Part shown: positions 7,458 through 19,312 of the stretch, piece after piece
Layout of the letters: each line of letters opens with the position of its first letter
Position numbering within the stretch: position 1 is the first letter of the stretch
DNA from: Heliomarina baculiformis
Lineage (GTDB): Bacteria; Pseudomonadota; Alphaproteobacteria; Rhodobacterales; Rhodobacteraceae
Assembly (NCBI RefSeq): GCF_019966545.1
Contig: NZ_JAIMIC010000002.1
Coordinates: 558,001 to 622,000 of the forward strand
Length of the DNA stretch: 64,000 bases
Direction: 5' to 3'
Position numbers and translations under genes: made by a program
The notes under the pieces: generated by a model
Database searches by the model: none
Seen by the model: the letters and a program-made list of their open reading frames with translations, nothing else
What the model was told of the DNA's origin: nothing

Positions 7458-8585
7458 TTAACCGTGGCGCTCTAGAAGCACCGAGCCCACGGAATAGCCG
7501 GCGCCGAAAGAGCAGATCAGGCCCAGATCGCCTTCGGCGAAATCCTCGGAATTCTTAGCAAAGGCGATGATCGATCCAGCAGAGGAGGTATTGGCGTAAT
7601 CCTGAAGGATATTGGGTTGTTCTCCGGGGGCGGGTTCGCGTCCCAGAACCTTGCGGCCGATGAAATCGTTCATGGATTTGTTGGCCTGATGCAGCCAGAG
7701 TCGTTTCAGCTGGTCCGGCTCGACATGTTCCTCCCCGAGGTGGGACATGATGTGCTGGCTGACCATGGGCACGACTTCCTTGAAGACTTTCCGGCCGTTC
7801 TGCATGAACTGCATGTCCCGGCGGTCGGCCACGCCATCGGGGCGCGAGCGGCGCAAGAAGCCGTTGTTATTGCGAATGTTATTGGAGAACTCCGTGGCGC
7901 AACGGGTCGAGCGGATTTCGAAATAGCCGTCCTTGGCTTCGTCGGCGGGTTCGATGATCGTCGCGGTTGCGACATCGCCAAAGATGAAATGGCAGTCGCG
8001 GTCGCGCCATTCCAGGTGGCCCGAGCAGATTTCCGGATTGACCACCAGTGCCCGGTGGGCCGAGCCCGCGCGGACCATGTCGGCGGCGGCCTGAATCCCG
8101 AAGGTTGCCGAGGAACAGGCCACGTTCATGTCGAAGGCAAAGCCGCCCGCGCCGATAAGGCTTTGAATTTCCACCGCCACCGCCGGATAAGCGCGTTCCA
8201 TGTTAGAGGCGGCGCAGATCACCAGATCGATGTCTTCGCCCTTGCGACCGGCCATCGCCAGCGCCTTTTGCGCGGCGTCCAGCGCCATTTCCGCCATCAG
8301 CGATGGTTCGTCGTCGCTGCGTTGACGCAGCGCGGGATACATGCGGGTCGGGTCGAGAATGCCTGATTTATCAATCACGTAGCGCTGTTCGATCCCCGAG
8401 GCCTTGACGATGAATTCCTCGGAAGAGGGGGCTTTTGCCTCCAGCGTGCCTGCGGCGATCTCATCCGCGTGTTCGGCATTGTACCGCTCGGCATAGGCGT
8501 TGAAAGCGGTGACCAGTTCCGCGTTGGTAATGACCTGTTCGGGTGTAAAGACACCGGTTCCGGTTATCGCGGGGATGTGGGGCAC
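7458..8585 (-). CDS. Beta-ketoacyl-ACP synthase III family protein (FabH-like, long form)
   Basis: A thiolase-fold condensing enzyme of 375 residues, longer than classical FabH (about 317). The catalytic triad is intact: C157 in NVACSSATFG, H299 in LHQANK and N332 in NTSSAGS. The extra length is mostly an inserted segment at about 30-60 with an Ala/Glu-rich helix. GTG at 8585 is chosen because AGGAAAG lies just upstream and the family start (PAITGTGVFTP) follows. It is 22 bp before tdk. It should condense an acyl-CoA with malonyl-ACP; whether it primes fatty acid synthesis or serves a special pathway cannot be told from the sequence. Confidence 0.88.
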   Translation of the reverse strand: MPHIPAITGTGVFTPEQVITNAELVTAFNAYAERYNAEHADEIAAGTLEAKAPSSEEFIVKASGIEQRYVIDKSGILDPTRMYPALRQRSDDEPSLMAEMALDAAQKALAMAGRKGEDIDLVICAASNMERAYPAVAVEIQSLIGAGGFAFDMNVACSSATFGIQAAADMVRAGSAHRALVVNPEICSGHLEWRDRDCHFIFGDVATATIIEPADEAKDGYFEIRSTRCATEFSNNIRNNNGFLRRSRPDGVADRRDMQFMQNGRKVFKEVVPMVSQHIMSHLGEEHVEPDQLKRLWLHQANKSMNDFIGRKVLGREPAPGEQPNILQDYANTSSAGSIIAFAKNSEDFAEGDLGLICSFGAGYSVGSVLLERHG

Positions 8586-8747
8586 CAGAGCTTTCCTTTG
8601 CTTGTGTCTGACAAAACTATATCGGGGGCAGGTCGCTCGCAAGGGTTGAGCGGTGGACCGTCCGCCCTGTTAACCGGGAAGGCGGGGAAGGGTAAAGACC
8701 CGCGAGGGTTAACGCAGCGGCCGGTAGTGACGCGCGGTTTCAGGCCC

Positions 8748-8797
8748 GTGCAGCAGCGATGCACAGCCCGTGCACAAGCCGTACACCCCCTGTACAC
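8748..8797. promoter_or_regulatory. Cluster of GTGCA/GTACA inverted repeats
   Basis: Within 50 bp there are GTGCA (8748) with TGCAC (8760), a perfect GTGCAC (8770-8775), and two GTACA copies 10 bp apart (8781 and 8792). They lie 160-210 bp upstream of the ketoacyl synthase gene and just past the end of the small lipoprotein gene. They could be an operator cluster for a repressor, or a chance pattern. Confidence 0.25.
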
Positions 8798-8827
8798 CGC
8801 CGCAGTGCAGCAAATGCCAGTGTCGCG

Positions 8828-8908
8828 TCAGACGAAGGGGACGAGCGGCACCACATTGATGCAGGCGGAAAGGGCCGTCAGGGCAAGAAGGGCGATTGCG
8901 ATACGCAT
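8828..8908 (-). CDS. 26-residue lipoprotein
   Basis: ATG at 8908 follows GGAGCAG at a proper distance. The product MRIAIALLALTALSACINVV ends in PLVPFV. It is a signal peptide with a lipobox (LSAC) and only about ten residues after the cysteine, so it should be processed by Lgt and signal peptidase II. I recall equally short Ala/Leu lipoproteins in Rhodobacteraceae, of unknown role and resembling entericidin in size. It lies between carB and the ketoacyl synthase on the same strand. A very short secreted peptide is hard to prove, but binding site and lipobox agree. Confidence 0.6.
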   Translation of the reverse strand: MRIAIALLALTALSACINVVPLVPFV

Positions 8909-9121
8909 TGGGACTGCTCCGGTCAATTGGTGTCGGCCACTTTTGCGGCGCTTGTCTTTTAACAGTTCTGGTTGGCCGAAATTGTAGAAAGCTGTCGGTG
9001 ATGGGGTCAATCAAATCTTGCGGACGCGGCCGGGCAGGGCGCTTTTGGCGAGATTTATATCCGGGGCGTTGGAAATTTGCGACAGGTCTGGCACGGCATC
9101 CGGTTATGCCCGGATGCAAAA

Positions 9122-9143
9122 CGGCCCGCCCGAAGGCAGGCCG
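9122..9143 (-). terminator. Intrinsic terminator of carB
   Basis: A hairpin with CGGCC/GGCCG outer and GCC/GGC inner pairs around the loop CGAA starts 8 bp after the carB stop. On the minus strand it is followed directly by TTTTG. Confidence 0.7.
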
Positions 9144-9151
9144 CGATCCCG

Positions 9152-12526
<3,375 letters not shown>

Positions 12527-12681
12527 GTCACGGCCCCTCTTGAATTGCAATGCGGGGAGCGCGGCTGGCAGGCGCGCCCAAATTGTCCTGCGTTATAGGC
12601 ATGGAGCAAGCAGGTGCAAGGGGGCGTTTGCGCCTCATTTGCCGCGTGGCGCCTGTGGAGGTCCGGGGCAAAAGTTTTCAT

Positions 12682-12718
12682 GCCTCCGGCGGGGATATTT
12701 TAAGACCCAAAGAAGGGG
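12682..12718. repeat. Roseobacter-type intergenic motif, copy 1
   Basis: The sequence runs CCTCCGGCGGGGATATTTT, then AAGACCCAAAGAAGGGG. It shares the core GACCCAAAGAAGGG, preceded by an A/T-rich TATTTT and a CCGG-rich block, with 58566-58598. Both copies lie just beyond the 3' end of a minus-strand gene (here cfa). I know very similar motifs from many Rhodobacteraceae intergenic regions. Confidence 0.6.
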
Positions 12719-12746
12719 CGGGACGCTCCGCCGGGGGCGTGTGGGC

Positions 12747-13973
12747 TTATTCCGCTGCCTGACGTCTTGGGCCGTGATCGTGGTAAAGGTAATCGCGGGT
12801 GATCGGGACCGCGTCGCGCCGGTGGGTCAGCTGGAACTGGAATACTGCCTGCTTCTGTTCCTCGAAGGCAAGAAAGCAGACCGTCAGGTAGTAACGCCAC
12901 ATGCGGATGAAGCGGTCGTCATGGGTTTCGCGCACCTTGTCGATATTGGTATCGAAGCGCTGCAGCCAGTGCCGCAGGGTCATCGCGTAATGAAGGCGCA
13001 GCACTTCGAGATCGGTATTCCAGAGGCCGGATTTCTCGATCGCCGGGGCAAGTTCCGACAGGGAGGGAACATAGCCGCCGGGGAAGATGTACTTGGTGAT
13101 CCATTCGGATTCCGCCATCGGCGGGCCACTGCGCCCGATGGTGTGGATCAGGGCAATGCCATCGGGGGTCAGCAGGTCACCTACCTTGTCAAAATATTCC
13201 GCGTAATGAGGCAGGCCCACATGTTCGAGCATGCCGACCGATACGATGCGGTCGAAGGGTTCGTTGATTTCGCGGTAGTCGATCAGGCGGAAGTCGATGA
13301 CATCGGAGAGGCCCTGTTCGGCGGCGCGTTCGCGGGCGAGGGCGAGTTGTTCGCTGGAGAGTGTGACCCCGGTTACGCGGGCGCCGTAGTCGCGGGCAAG
13401 GGTGATGGCCATGCCGCCCCAGCCGCAGCCGATGTCGAGCACACGCATCCCGGGTTCGATATGCAGTTTCTGCGCGATATGGGTCTTTTTCGCGATCTGC
13501 GCCTCTTCGAGCGACATCGCGGGATCGGTGAAATAGGCGCAGCTGTATTGCATGTCCTCGTCGAGGAAGAGCCGGTAGAAATCGTTGGAAAGGTCGTAAT
13601 GGTGCGAGACGTTGGAGCGGGCCAGTTCCGGGGTGTTGCGCTGGATCCAGCGGCCGAGAGCGAAACGGGTGCGGTCGGCGAATTGCACCCAGGGCGGCAT
13701 GACGCTGGTATAGGCGTTGCGCAGGACCAGTTTGATCAGACCTTCGATGTCGTTGTCTTCGATGGTGAGGCGTTCATCCATGTAAGCCTCGCCGAGAGCG
13801 AGATCGGGATGGGTGCAGAGGCCCTTGAACAGCGCCTTGTCTTGTATGTGGATGGCGGCAGTAAGGGTGCCACCGGGGCCGAAGGTCCGTGTCCGTCCGT
13901 CTGGATAGGTGACGCGTAGTTCTCCGCTCTGGATCAGCCGCGACACCATTTTTTCAAAAATGGTTTGCCACAT
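12747..13973 (-). CDS. cfa: Cyclopropane-fatty-acyl-phospholipid synthase family protein
   Basis: Transfers a methylene group from SAM to double bonds of membrane phospholipid acyl chains. It is a 408-residue protein with the N-terminal lipid-binding region, the family NVSHHYDLSNDFY motif at 121-133 and SAM motif I DIGCGWGG at 180-187, ending in the usual CFLAFEEQKQAVFQFQL region. ATG at 13973 (MWQTIFEKM) is taken as start; a GTG three codons upstream (13982) is the alternative. Alphaproteobacterial relatives can make cyclopropane or methylated (furan-type) fatty acids, so the exact product is inferred. Confidence 0.9.
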   Translation of the reverse strand: MWQTIFEKMVSRLIQSGELRVTYPDGRTRTFGPGGTLTAAIHIQDKALFKGLCTHPDLALGEAYMDERLTIEDNDIEGLIKLVLRNAYTSVMPPWVQFADRTRFALGRWIQRNTPELARSNVSHHYDLSNDFYRLFLDEDMQYSCAYFTDPAMSLEEAQIAKKTHIAQKLHIEPGMRVLDIGCGWGGMAITLARDYGARVTGVTLSSEQLALARERAAEQGLSDVIDFRLIDYREINEPFDRIVSVGMLEHVGLPHYAEYFDKVGDLLTPDGIALIHTIGRSGPPMAESEWITKYIFPGGYVPSLSELAPAIEKSGLWNTDLEVLRLHYAMTLRHWLQRFDTNIDKVRETHDDRFIRMWRYYLTVCFLAFEEQKQAVFQFQLTHRRDAVPITRDYLYHDHGPRRQAAE

Positions 13974-14090
13974 CTCATTCACCCGAGAAAGTTTTTGTTA
14001 ACACTTTTATCAAGCGCGGTCAGAAGAATAGCTCTCGAACGGCATATTCCAAACATTTTTTTGATAAATGCCGGGATTCGCGGGGGGGCC

Positions 14091-14119
14091 TTGACTTCCG
14101 GTGGCTGTCGGGCTGTATC
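14091..14119 (+). promoter_or_regulatory. Sigma-70-type promoter candidate for aspS
   Basis: TTGACT at 14091 and TGTATC at 14114 are separated by 17 nt, 37 bp upstream of the aspS start codon. The -35 element is close to consensus; the -10 is a weaker match, as is usual in alphaproteobacteria. Confidence 0.4.
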
Positions 14120-14155
14120 GGCGCGACCCGCCAAACGCCCTTGAAGGATTGAGTA

Positions 14156-15937
14156 ATGCACGCATATCGCAGCCATACCTGCGCCGACCTGACTGCCCAA
14201 AATGTGGGCGAAACCGTTCGCCTGTCGGGCTGGGTGCACCGGGTCCGCGACCACGGGGGCATTCTTTTCATCGACCTGCGCGACCATTACGGCGTGACCC
14301 AGGTGCTGTGCGATCCCGACAGCGCGGCCTTTGCCGAGGTGGAAAAGGTGCGCTCGGAATGGTGTATCCGCATCGATGGTGAGGTGAAGGCGCGTGATCC
14401 GGAACTGGTGAACCCCAAGCTGCCGACCGGCGAGATCGAGGTGTTCATTCGCGACATCGAGGTCCTGGGCGCGTCGAAAGAGCTGCCGCTGATCGTGTTC
14501 GGCGATCAGGAATATCCCGAGGAAACCCGTCTGCGCTATCGTTACCTCGACCTGCGCCGCGAGGCGATGCAGCGCAACATGACCCTGCGTTCCGACGTGG
14601 TGGCGAGCATTCGCAAGCGCATGTGGGATCGCAAGTTCCGCGAATACCAGACACCGATCATCACCGCCTCGTCGCCCGAGGGCGCGCGCGACTTTCTTGT
14701 GCCGAGCCGTTTGCACCCGGGCAAGTTCTACGCGCTGCCGCAGGCGCCGCAGCAATTCAAGCAGTTGATTATGGTGTCGGGCTTTGACAAGTATTTCCAG
14801 ATCGCGCCCTGTTTCCGCGATGAGGACCCGCGCGCCGATCGCTCGCCCACCGATTTCTACCAGCTCGATATGGAGATGTCCTTTGTCGAGCAGCAGGATG
14901 TGTTCGACACGATCTCGCCGGTGATCGCGGGCGTGTTCGAGGAATTCGGCGGCGGCAAGAAAGTCGATGCGCCGGCTGAGTGGCCGCAGATTTCTTATCG
15001 TGATGCGGCGCTCTGGTATGGCACCGACAAGCCCGACCTGCGCAACCCGATCAAGATGCAGGTGGTCTCCGAGCATTTTGCCGGATCCGGTTTTGCGATT
15101 TTTGCCAAGCTGTTGGAGCAGGAAGGCACCGAGATCCGCGCTATCCCTGCGCCGACGGGCGGGTCGCGCAAGTTCTGTGATCGGATGAACGCATTTGCCC
15201 AGAAAGAGGGCCTGCCGGGGATGGGGTATATCTTCTGGCGGGATCAGGGCGATGGTATGGAGGCAGCAGGGCCACTGGCCAAGAACATCGGCCCCGAGCG
15301 GACCGAGGCGATCCGGCAGCAACTGGGCCTTGGCGTCGGCGATGCGGCGTTCTTCCTTGGCGGCAAGCCGGCGGCGTTCCAGACCGTCGCGGGCAAGGCG
15401 CGCACCGTCATCGGCGAGGAACTGGGCCTGACCGACACGGACCGTTTTGCCTTTGCGTGGATCGTCGATTTCCCGATCTACGAGAAGGACGAGGAAACCG
15501 GCAAAATCGATTTCGAGCATAACCCGTTCTCCATGCCGCAGGGCGGGATGGCGGCGCTGGAAGGCGATCCGCTCGAGGTGCTGGGGTACCAGTATGACCT
15601 CGCCTGCAACGGTTACGAACTCGTGTCGGGCGCGATCCGTAACCACCGCCCGGAGATCATGTTCAAGGCGTTTGAGATTGCCGGTTACGGTAAGGAAGAG
15701 GTCGAGAAACGCTTTGGCGGCATGGTCAATGCGTTCCAGTATGGCGCACCGCCGCACGGGGGCTGTGCCGCCGGAATCGACCGGATCGTAATGCTGCTGG
15801 CGGATGAGGCGAATATCCGTGAAGTCATCATGTTCCCGATGAATCAGCGGGCCGAAGACCTGATGATGAACGCGCCGTCGGATCCCACAAGCGACCAGCT
15901 CATGGAGCTGGGGCTGCGGGTTATTCCGAAGGAATGA
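14156..15937 (+). CDS. aspS: Aspartate--tRNA ligase
   Basis: Class II aminoacyl-tRNA synthetase, 593 residues, bacterial type. The N-terminal OB-fold anticodon domain ([20 protein letters not shown]) is followed by the catalytic core with motif 2 ([20 protein letters not shown]), the bacterial GAD insertion domain in the middle, and motif 3 near the C-terminus ([15 protein letters not shown]). AAGGA precedes ATG 14156. Alphaproteobacteria generally use a non-discriminating AspRS that also charges tRNA-Asn, corrected by GatCAB. That is family knowledge, not read from this sequence. A strong bidirectional terminator follows. Confidence 0.97.
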   Translation: MHAYRSHTCADLTAQNVGETVRLSGWVHRVRDHGGILFIDLRDHYGVTQVLCDPDSAAFAEVEKVRSEWCIRIDGEVKARDPELVNPKLPTGEIEVFIRDIEVLGASKELPLIVFGDQEYPEETRLRYRYLDLRREAMQRNMTLRSDVVASIRKRMWDRKFREYQTPIITASSPEGARDFLVPSRLHPGKFYALPQAPQQFKQLIMVSGFDKYFQIAPCFRDEDPRADRSPTDFYQLDMEMSFVEQQDVFDTISPVIAGVFEEFGGGKKVDAPAEWPQISYRDAALWYGTDKPDLRNPIKMQVVSEHFAGSGFAIFAKLLEQEGTEIRAIPAPTGGSRKFCDRMNAFAQKEGLPGMGYIFWRDQGDGMEAAGPLAKNIGPERTEAIRQQLGLGVGDAAFFLGGKPAAFQTVAGKARTVIGEELGLTDTDRFAFAWIVDFPIYEKDEETGKIDFEHNPFSMPQGGMAALEGDPLEVLGYQYDLACNGYELVSGAIRNHRPEIMFKAFEIAGYGKEEVEKRFGGMVNAFQYGAPPHGGCAAGIDRIVMLLADEANIREVIMFPMNQRAEDLMMNAPSDPTSDQLMELGLRVIPKE

Positions 15938-15953
15938 CAACGGTTTAGGTAAG

Positions 15954-15993
15954 AAAAAGGCCGTGGCGGGGTAGGTTCCGCCACGGCCTTTTT
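15954..15993. terminator. Strong bidirectional intrinsic terminator
   Basis: A stem of about 16 bp (AAAAAGGCCGTGGCGG with CCGCCACGGCCTTTTT) encloses an 8-nt loop. A flank before and T flank after allow it to stop both aspS and the convergent hemerythrin gene. Confidence 0.9.
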
Positions 15994-16015
15994 GCGTCTT
16001 TCAGGCTTTCGCCTG

Positions 16016-16492
16016 TCAGTCTTCAAGACTGTCTTCGCGTTTCTTGGCGATCAGTTTGACCTCTTCGGCCTTGCGGGCCTCGAACCGGTCGCCAAAGCCT
16101 TTGAGGTCGGACTCATCGATGACTTCGCGGGCGCGGGAGAACACCTCGTCTTCTTCCTCGTCTATGTGATGTTCGTAATCGTGGCGTAGTTTCTTGAACT
16201 TTTGCAGCCAGCCGCCAAGGCTCATGTCCATTTCGTTCAGCTCTTCCATGATATCGTCGAGCTGCTGGTGTTCGTGGACGGAATGGCGGGCCGCGTCCTG
16301 ACCCCATGTCTTGGAAATCAGCTTGGAATAGAATGTTTCCTCTTCGGCGGCGGCATGACTTTTGACATCGCGGTAGAATTCATCCCAGGCGTCGCGGCGG
16401 TCGTTGCTGTCGCCGGAGGTATGTTCGATCCGGTCGAGAAGCTTGCGGTGATTGTCGTGATCTGCCTTGATGGCGCTGTAAATGTCGGTCAT
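16016..16492 (-). CDS. Hemerythrin domain-containing protein
   Basis: A 158-residue four-helix-bundle protein with the His/Glu pattern of a di-iron hemerythrin site: DHDNHRKLLDRIEH near the N-terminus, HAAAEEETFY around 46-55, HEHQQLDDIMEEL near 73-85 and DYEHHIDEEEDEVF near 105-118. Such single-domain cytosolic proteins bind oxygen or handle iron and nitrosative stress. The C-terminus (about 120-158) is charged and helical. It is monocistronic, convergent with aspS across a strong terminator. Oxygen or iron sensing is the family-level inference. Confidence 0.88.
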   Translation of the reverse strand: MTDIYSAIKADHDNHRKLLDRIEHTSGDSNDRRDAWDEFYRDVKSHAAAEEETFYSKLISKTWGQDAARHSVHEHQQLDDIMEELNEMDMSLGGWLQKFKKLRHDYEHHIDEEEDEVFSRAREVIDESDLKGFGDRFEARKAEEVKLIAKKREDSLED

Positions 16493-16675
16493 CTGGGTGC
16501 TCCCTTTAAATGTGCGAAGGAAACGCGGCGAGGGGCCTTCGGGTTTCGCGAAAAATTGCCGCGCTCGCGACGGATTTCCGGCTCTTGTGCGTTATATCCG
16601 TGAGAGCGGTGAATCATCGCGACGAACTGCCGCCAAGTCCCGGGTCTTTGGGACACGTGCCAAGGGGTTAGAAAC

Positions 16676-18049
16676 ATGGGTTTTTCCGCACAGCTTGCCG
16701 AAGTGCGATTTGGCTATGGCATGTCGCCGGTGGTCGCGCCGCCTGCTTCGCCCGAGGCTATGCTGACCGCGCTTGCGGCGCCGGACGAAATGGCCACGCG
16801 GTTTCCCATCGACAGCTTTGACCGGTTCAGCGCCTGGGTGGTCGAAACGCGCAAACTGCGCAAGGCGTTTCAAAAAACCAAGAACCAGGAAAAACGTGAG
16901 GCCTATCGCGCCGCGCGCCGCGCGCAGAACGAGGTGGGCATGGAATGGGCGATGCGGGCAATGCTGCGTTGCACCCATACGCAAAGCGGATTTCGCGAGC
17001 GGCTTGTTGCCTTCTGGGCCGATCATTTCACAGCCAAAGGCAAGATCGGGCTGCTGCGCACGGCGACCGCGCCTTATATCGAGGATGCGATCCGGCCAAA
17101 TGTGACGGCCACTTTCGGTGATATGCTGAGCGCCGTGGTGACGCATCCGCTGATGCTGCATTTCCTTGATCAGAACCGCTCTACCGGGCCGAACAGCAAG
17201 GCGGTGAAGCGCAATGACCGGCTGGAAGGGCTGAACGAAAACCTCGCCCGTGAGGTGATGGAGCTGCACACGTTGGGGGTGGGCGGGCCTTACAGTCAGG
17301 ATGACGTGCGCCAACTGGCCGAACTGTTTACCGGCCTGACCTTTGGATTTGGCGAGGGGTTCCGGTTTCGACGGGGTTTTGCCGAGCCCGGGGCGGAGCA
17401 GATCATGGGCAAGAGTTACGGCGGCGATCCGGCGCGGCTTGAACCGGTGCTTGAGGCGCTGAATGACCTTGCGGTGCATCCGGTGACCGCGCGCCATATC
17501 GCGTCGAAACTGGCGGTGCATTTCGTGTCGGACACGCCGGATGAAGGTCTGGTGACGCATGTGACCGAGCGCTACCTGGCGAGCGGCGGCGATCTGATGG
17601 CGGTCTACACTGCGCTGCTGGAACACCCCGCCGCCTGGGATACGCCGCGCGGCAATGTCAAACCGCCGGTGGATTTCATCGCCTCGGGCTGGCGGGCGCT
17701 GGCGGTCGATCCTGACCATGTGGCGCGGCTGCGGCGGCGCGATATGCGCCGAACGCTGGTCAATCCGCTGCGCGACATGGGCCAGCCCTGGCAGGATCCG
17801 AACGGGCCGGACGGCTGGCCAGAGCAGGACGCGGCATGGATCACGCCGCAGGGCGTGGCGATGCGGCTGCGCTGGGCGGTGAGCGCGCCGCAGGTGCTTT
17901 GCCCGGATCTGCCCGAGCCGATGGGGTTTGTCGCCTCGACCCTTGGCGATTTCGCCGATGAACACGTGCAATTTGCCGCGCGCGCCGCAGAGAGCCAGTC
18001 CGATGCGATCGGGATGGTGCTGGCCGCGCCTGCCTTCCAGAGACGATAG
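16676..18049 (+). CDS. DUF1800 domain-containing protein
   Basis: A 457-residue protein of the DUF1800 family, whose genes are nearly always followed by a DUF1501 gene, as here. Typical segments are GFRERLVAFWADHFT near 105-120, and NENLAREVMELHTLGVGG with YSQDDVRQLAELFTGLTF near 190-225. An inserted charged helix (FQKTKNQEKREAYRAARRAQ) lies near 63-85. There is no obvious signal peptide. Biochemical function is unknown. The 10-bp gap to the DUF1501 gene indicates one transcript. Confidence 0.85.
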   Translation: MGFSAQLAEVRFGYGMSPVVAPPASPEAMLTALAAPDEMATRFPIDSFDRFSAWVVETRKLRKAFQKTKNQEKREAYRAARRAQNEVGMEWAMRAMLRCTHTQSGFRERLVAFWADHFTAKGKIGLLRTATAPYIEDAIRPNVTATFGDMLSAVVTHPLMLHFLDQNRSTGPNSKAVKRNDRLEGLNENLAREVMELHTLGVGGPYSQDDVRQLAELFTGLTFGFGEGFRFRRGFAEPGAEQIMGKSYGGDPARLEPVLEALNDLAVHPVTARHIASKLAVHFVSDTPDEGLVTHVTERYLASGGDLMAVYTALLEHPAAWDTPRGNVKPPVDFIASGWRALAVDPDHVARLRRRDMRRTLVNPLRDMGQPWQDPNGPDGWPEQDAAWITPQGVAMRLRWAVSAPQVLCPDLPEPMGFVASTLGDFADEHVQFAARAAESQSDAIGMVLAAPAFQRR

Positions 18050-18059
18050 GAGACACGAG

Positions 18060-19268
18060 ATGACCAAGGCCCTTTCCCGCCGCGCTTTTCTTGCCCGGTC
18101 GTCGCTGATTGGCTGTTCGATTGCGGCCTCTCCCCTGCTGACGCCAATGAGCTTTGCCGCCGCGCCGTGGGACACACGGCTGGTGGTGATCATCCTGCGC
18201 GGTGCGATGGACGGTCTGGATGTGGTGCGCCCCTATGGTGCGCCGGAGTATTCAGAGCTGCGCGGGGCGCTGGGCGGAGAAGCGCCCGACCTTGATGGGT
18301 TCTTTGCGCTGCATCCGGCGCTGGTCCGGCTTATGCCGCTTTGGGCCAAGGGGCAGTTGGGATTTGTGCACGCGGTTTCAACGCCTTATCGCGACAAGCG
18401 AAGCCATTTCGACGGTCAGGATCTGCTCGAGGCGGGGACCGATGCGTTGAACGGTTCGCGCGATGGCTGGCTCAACCGGATGCTGGGCGAGGTGGGCGGC
18501 GTTGAGGCGCGCACCGCTTTCGCCATCGGTCACGGCGAGATGAAGGTGCTGAACGGGCCGGCGCCTGTTGCCGACTGGTCGCCTGACGCCAACCTTGTGC
18601 TGAGCCCGCAGGCGCTGCGGCTGGCGCAGATGGTGATGCAGGACGATCCGGCCTTTCACGCGGCGCTGACCGAGGCGCTGATGCTCTCGGACATGGATGA
18701 GGAACCCGGCCCGTTGAGCGTGACAGTTGACGAGGACGAACCGATGGCGCCGCCGCCGACGCCGCCCTCGAAAGCGCATCTGAAAGTGGCTGAATTCACC
18801 GCGGATCAGCTACGCAACGATACGAGGATCGCCTCCTTTTCGATCAATGGCTGGGACACGCATAACAACCAGAGCCGCGCGATCCAGCCCGCGCTGGGGC
18901 GGCTGGCGGATACGATCCTTGCCTTGCAGGCTGGGGTGGGCGAGGCGGTCTGGCAAAAGACCGCGGTGGTTGCGATGACGGAATTCGGGCGCACCGCGCG
19001 GCTGAATGGTACCGGCGGCACCGACCACGGGACCGGCGGCGCGATGATCTTGGCAGGCGGCGCCATTCGCGGCGGTCGCGTTTACGGGGACTGGCCCGGG
19101 CTGGACGAGGCAAGCCTTTTCGAGCGGCGCGACCTTATGCCCACGCAGGATGTGCGCGCCCCGGCGGCCTGGATCCTGCGCGGCATGGCCGGTCTGGATC
19201 AGGCTACGCTTGAAAGGGTCGTGTTTCCGGGCTTGCAAATGGGCGCGGACCCCGGTCTTTTATTATGA
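18060..19268 (+). CDS. DUF1501 domain-containing protein with Tat signal
   Basis: A 402-residue partner of the preceding DUF1800 protein. The N-terminus has a twin-arginine signal (SRRAFL at 6-11, then a hydrophobic stretch ending in SFAAAP near 35-40), so the protein should reach the periplasm folded. The body resembles the alkaline-phosphatase/sulfatase superfamily: VIILRGAMDGLD near the N-terminus, YRDKRSHFDGQDLLEAG, and the C-terminal MTEFGRTARLNGTGGTDHGTGG. The start at 18060 has AGGAGA upstream. Its substrate is unknown. A Tat signal fits a metal-binding enzyme folded in the cytoplasm. Confidence 0.87.
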   Translation: MTKALSRRAFLARSSLIGCSIAASPLLTPMSFAAAPWDTRLVVIILRGAMDGLDVVRPYGAPEYSELRGALGGEAPDLDGFFALHPALVRLMPLWAKGQLGFVHAVSTPYRDKRSHFDGQDLLEAGTDALNGSRDGWLNRMLGEVGGVEARTAFAIGHGEMKVLNGPAPVADWSPDANLVLSPQALRLAQMVMQDDPAFHAALTEALMLSDMDEEPGPLSVTVDEDEPMAPPPTPPSKAHLKVAEFTADQLRNDTRIASFSINGWDTHNNQSRAIQPALGRLADTILALQAGVGEAVWQKTAVVAMTEFGRTARLNGTGGTDHGTGGAMILAGGAIRGGRVYGDWPGLDEASLFERRDLMPTQDVRAPAAWILRGMAGLDQATLERVVFPGLQMGADPGLLL

Positions 19269-19312
19269 TTTCAGGGCTTTGCCTTGCTTATGGAAGGTCA
19301 TAGAGTCAATAG

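Noticed and set aside
13979-15940. 653-codon open frame on the minus strand
   Set aside because: Antisense to aspS, with low-complexity Arg/His-rich translation and no recognisable motif.
16592-18193. 533-codon open frame on the minus strand
   Set aside because: Antisense to the DUF1800 gene, which has clear family motifs on the other strand.
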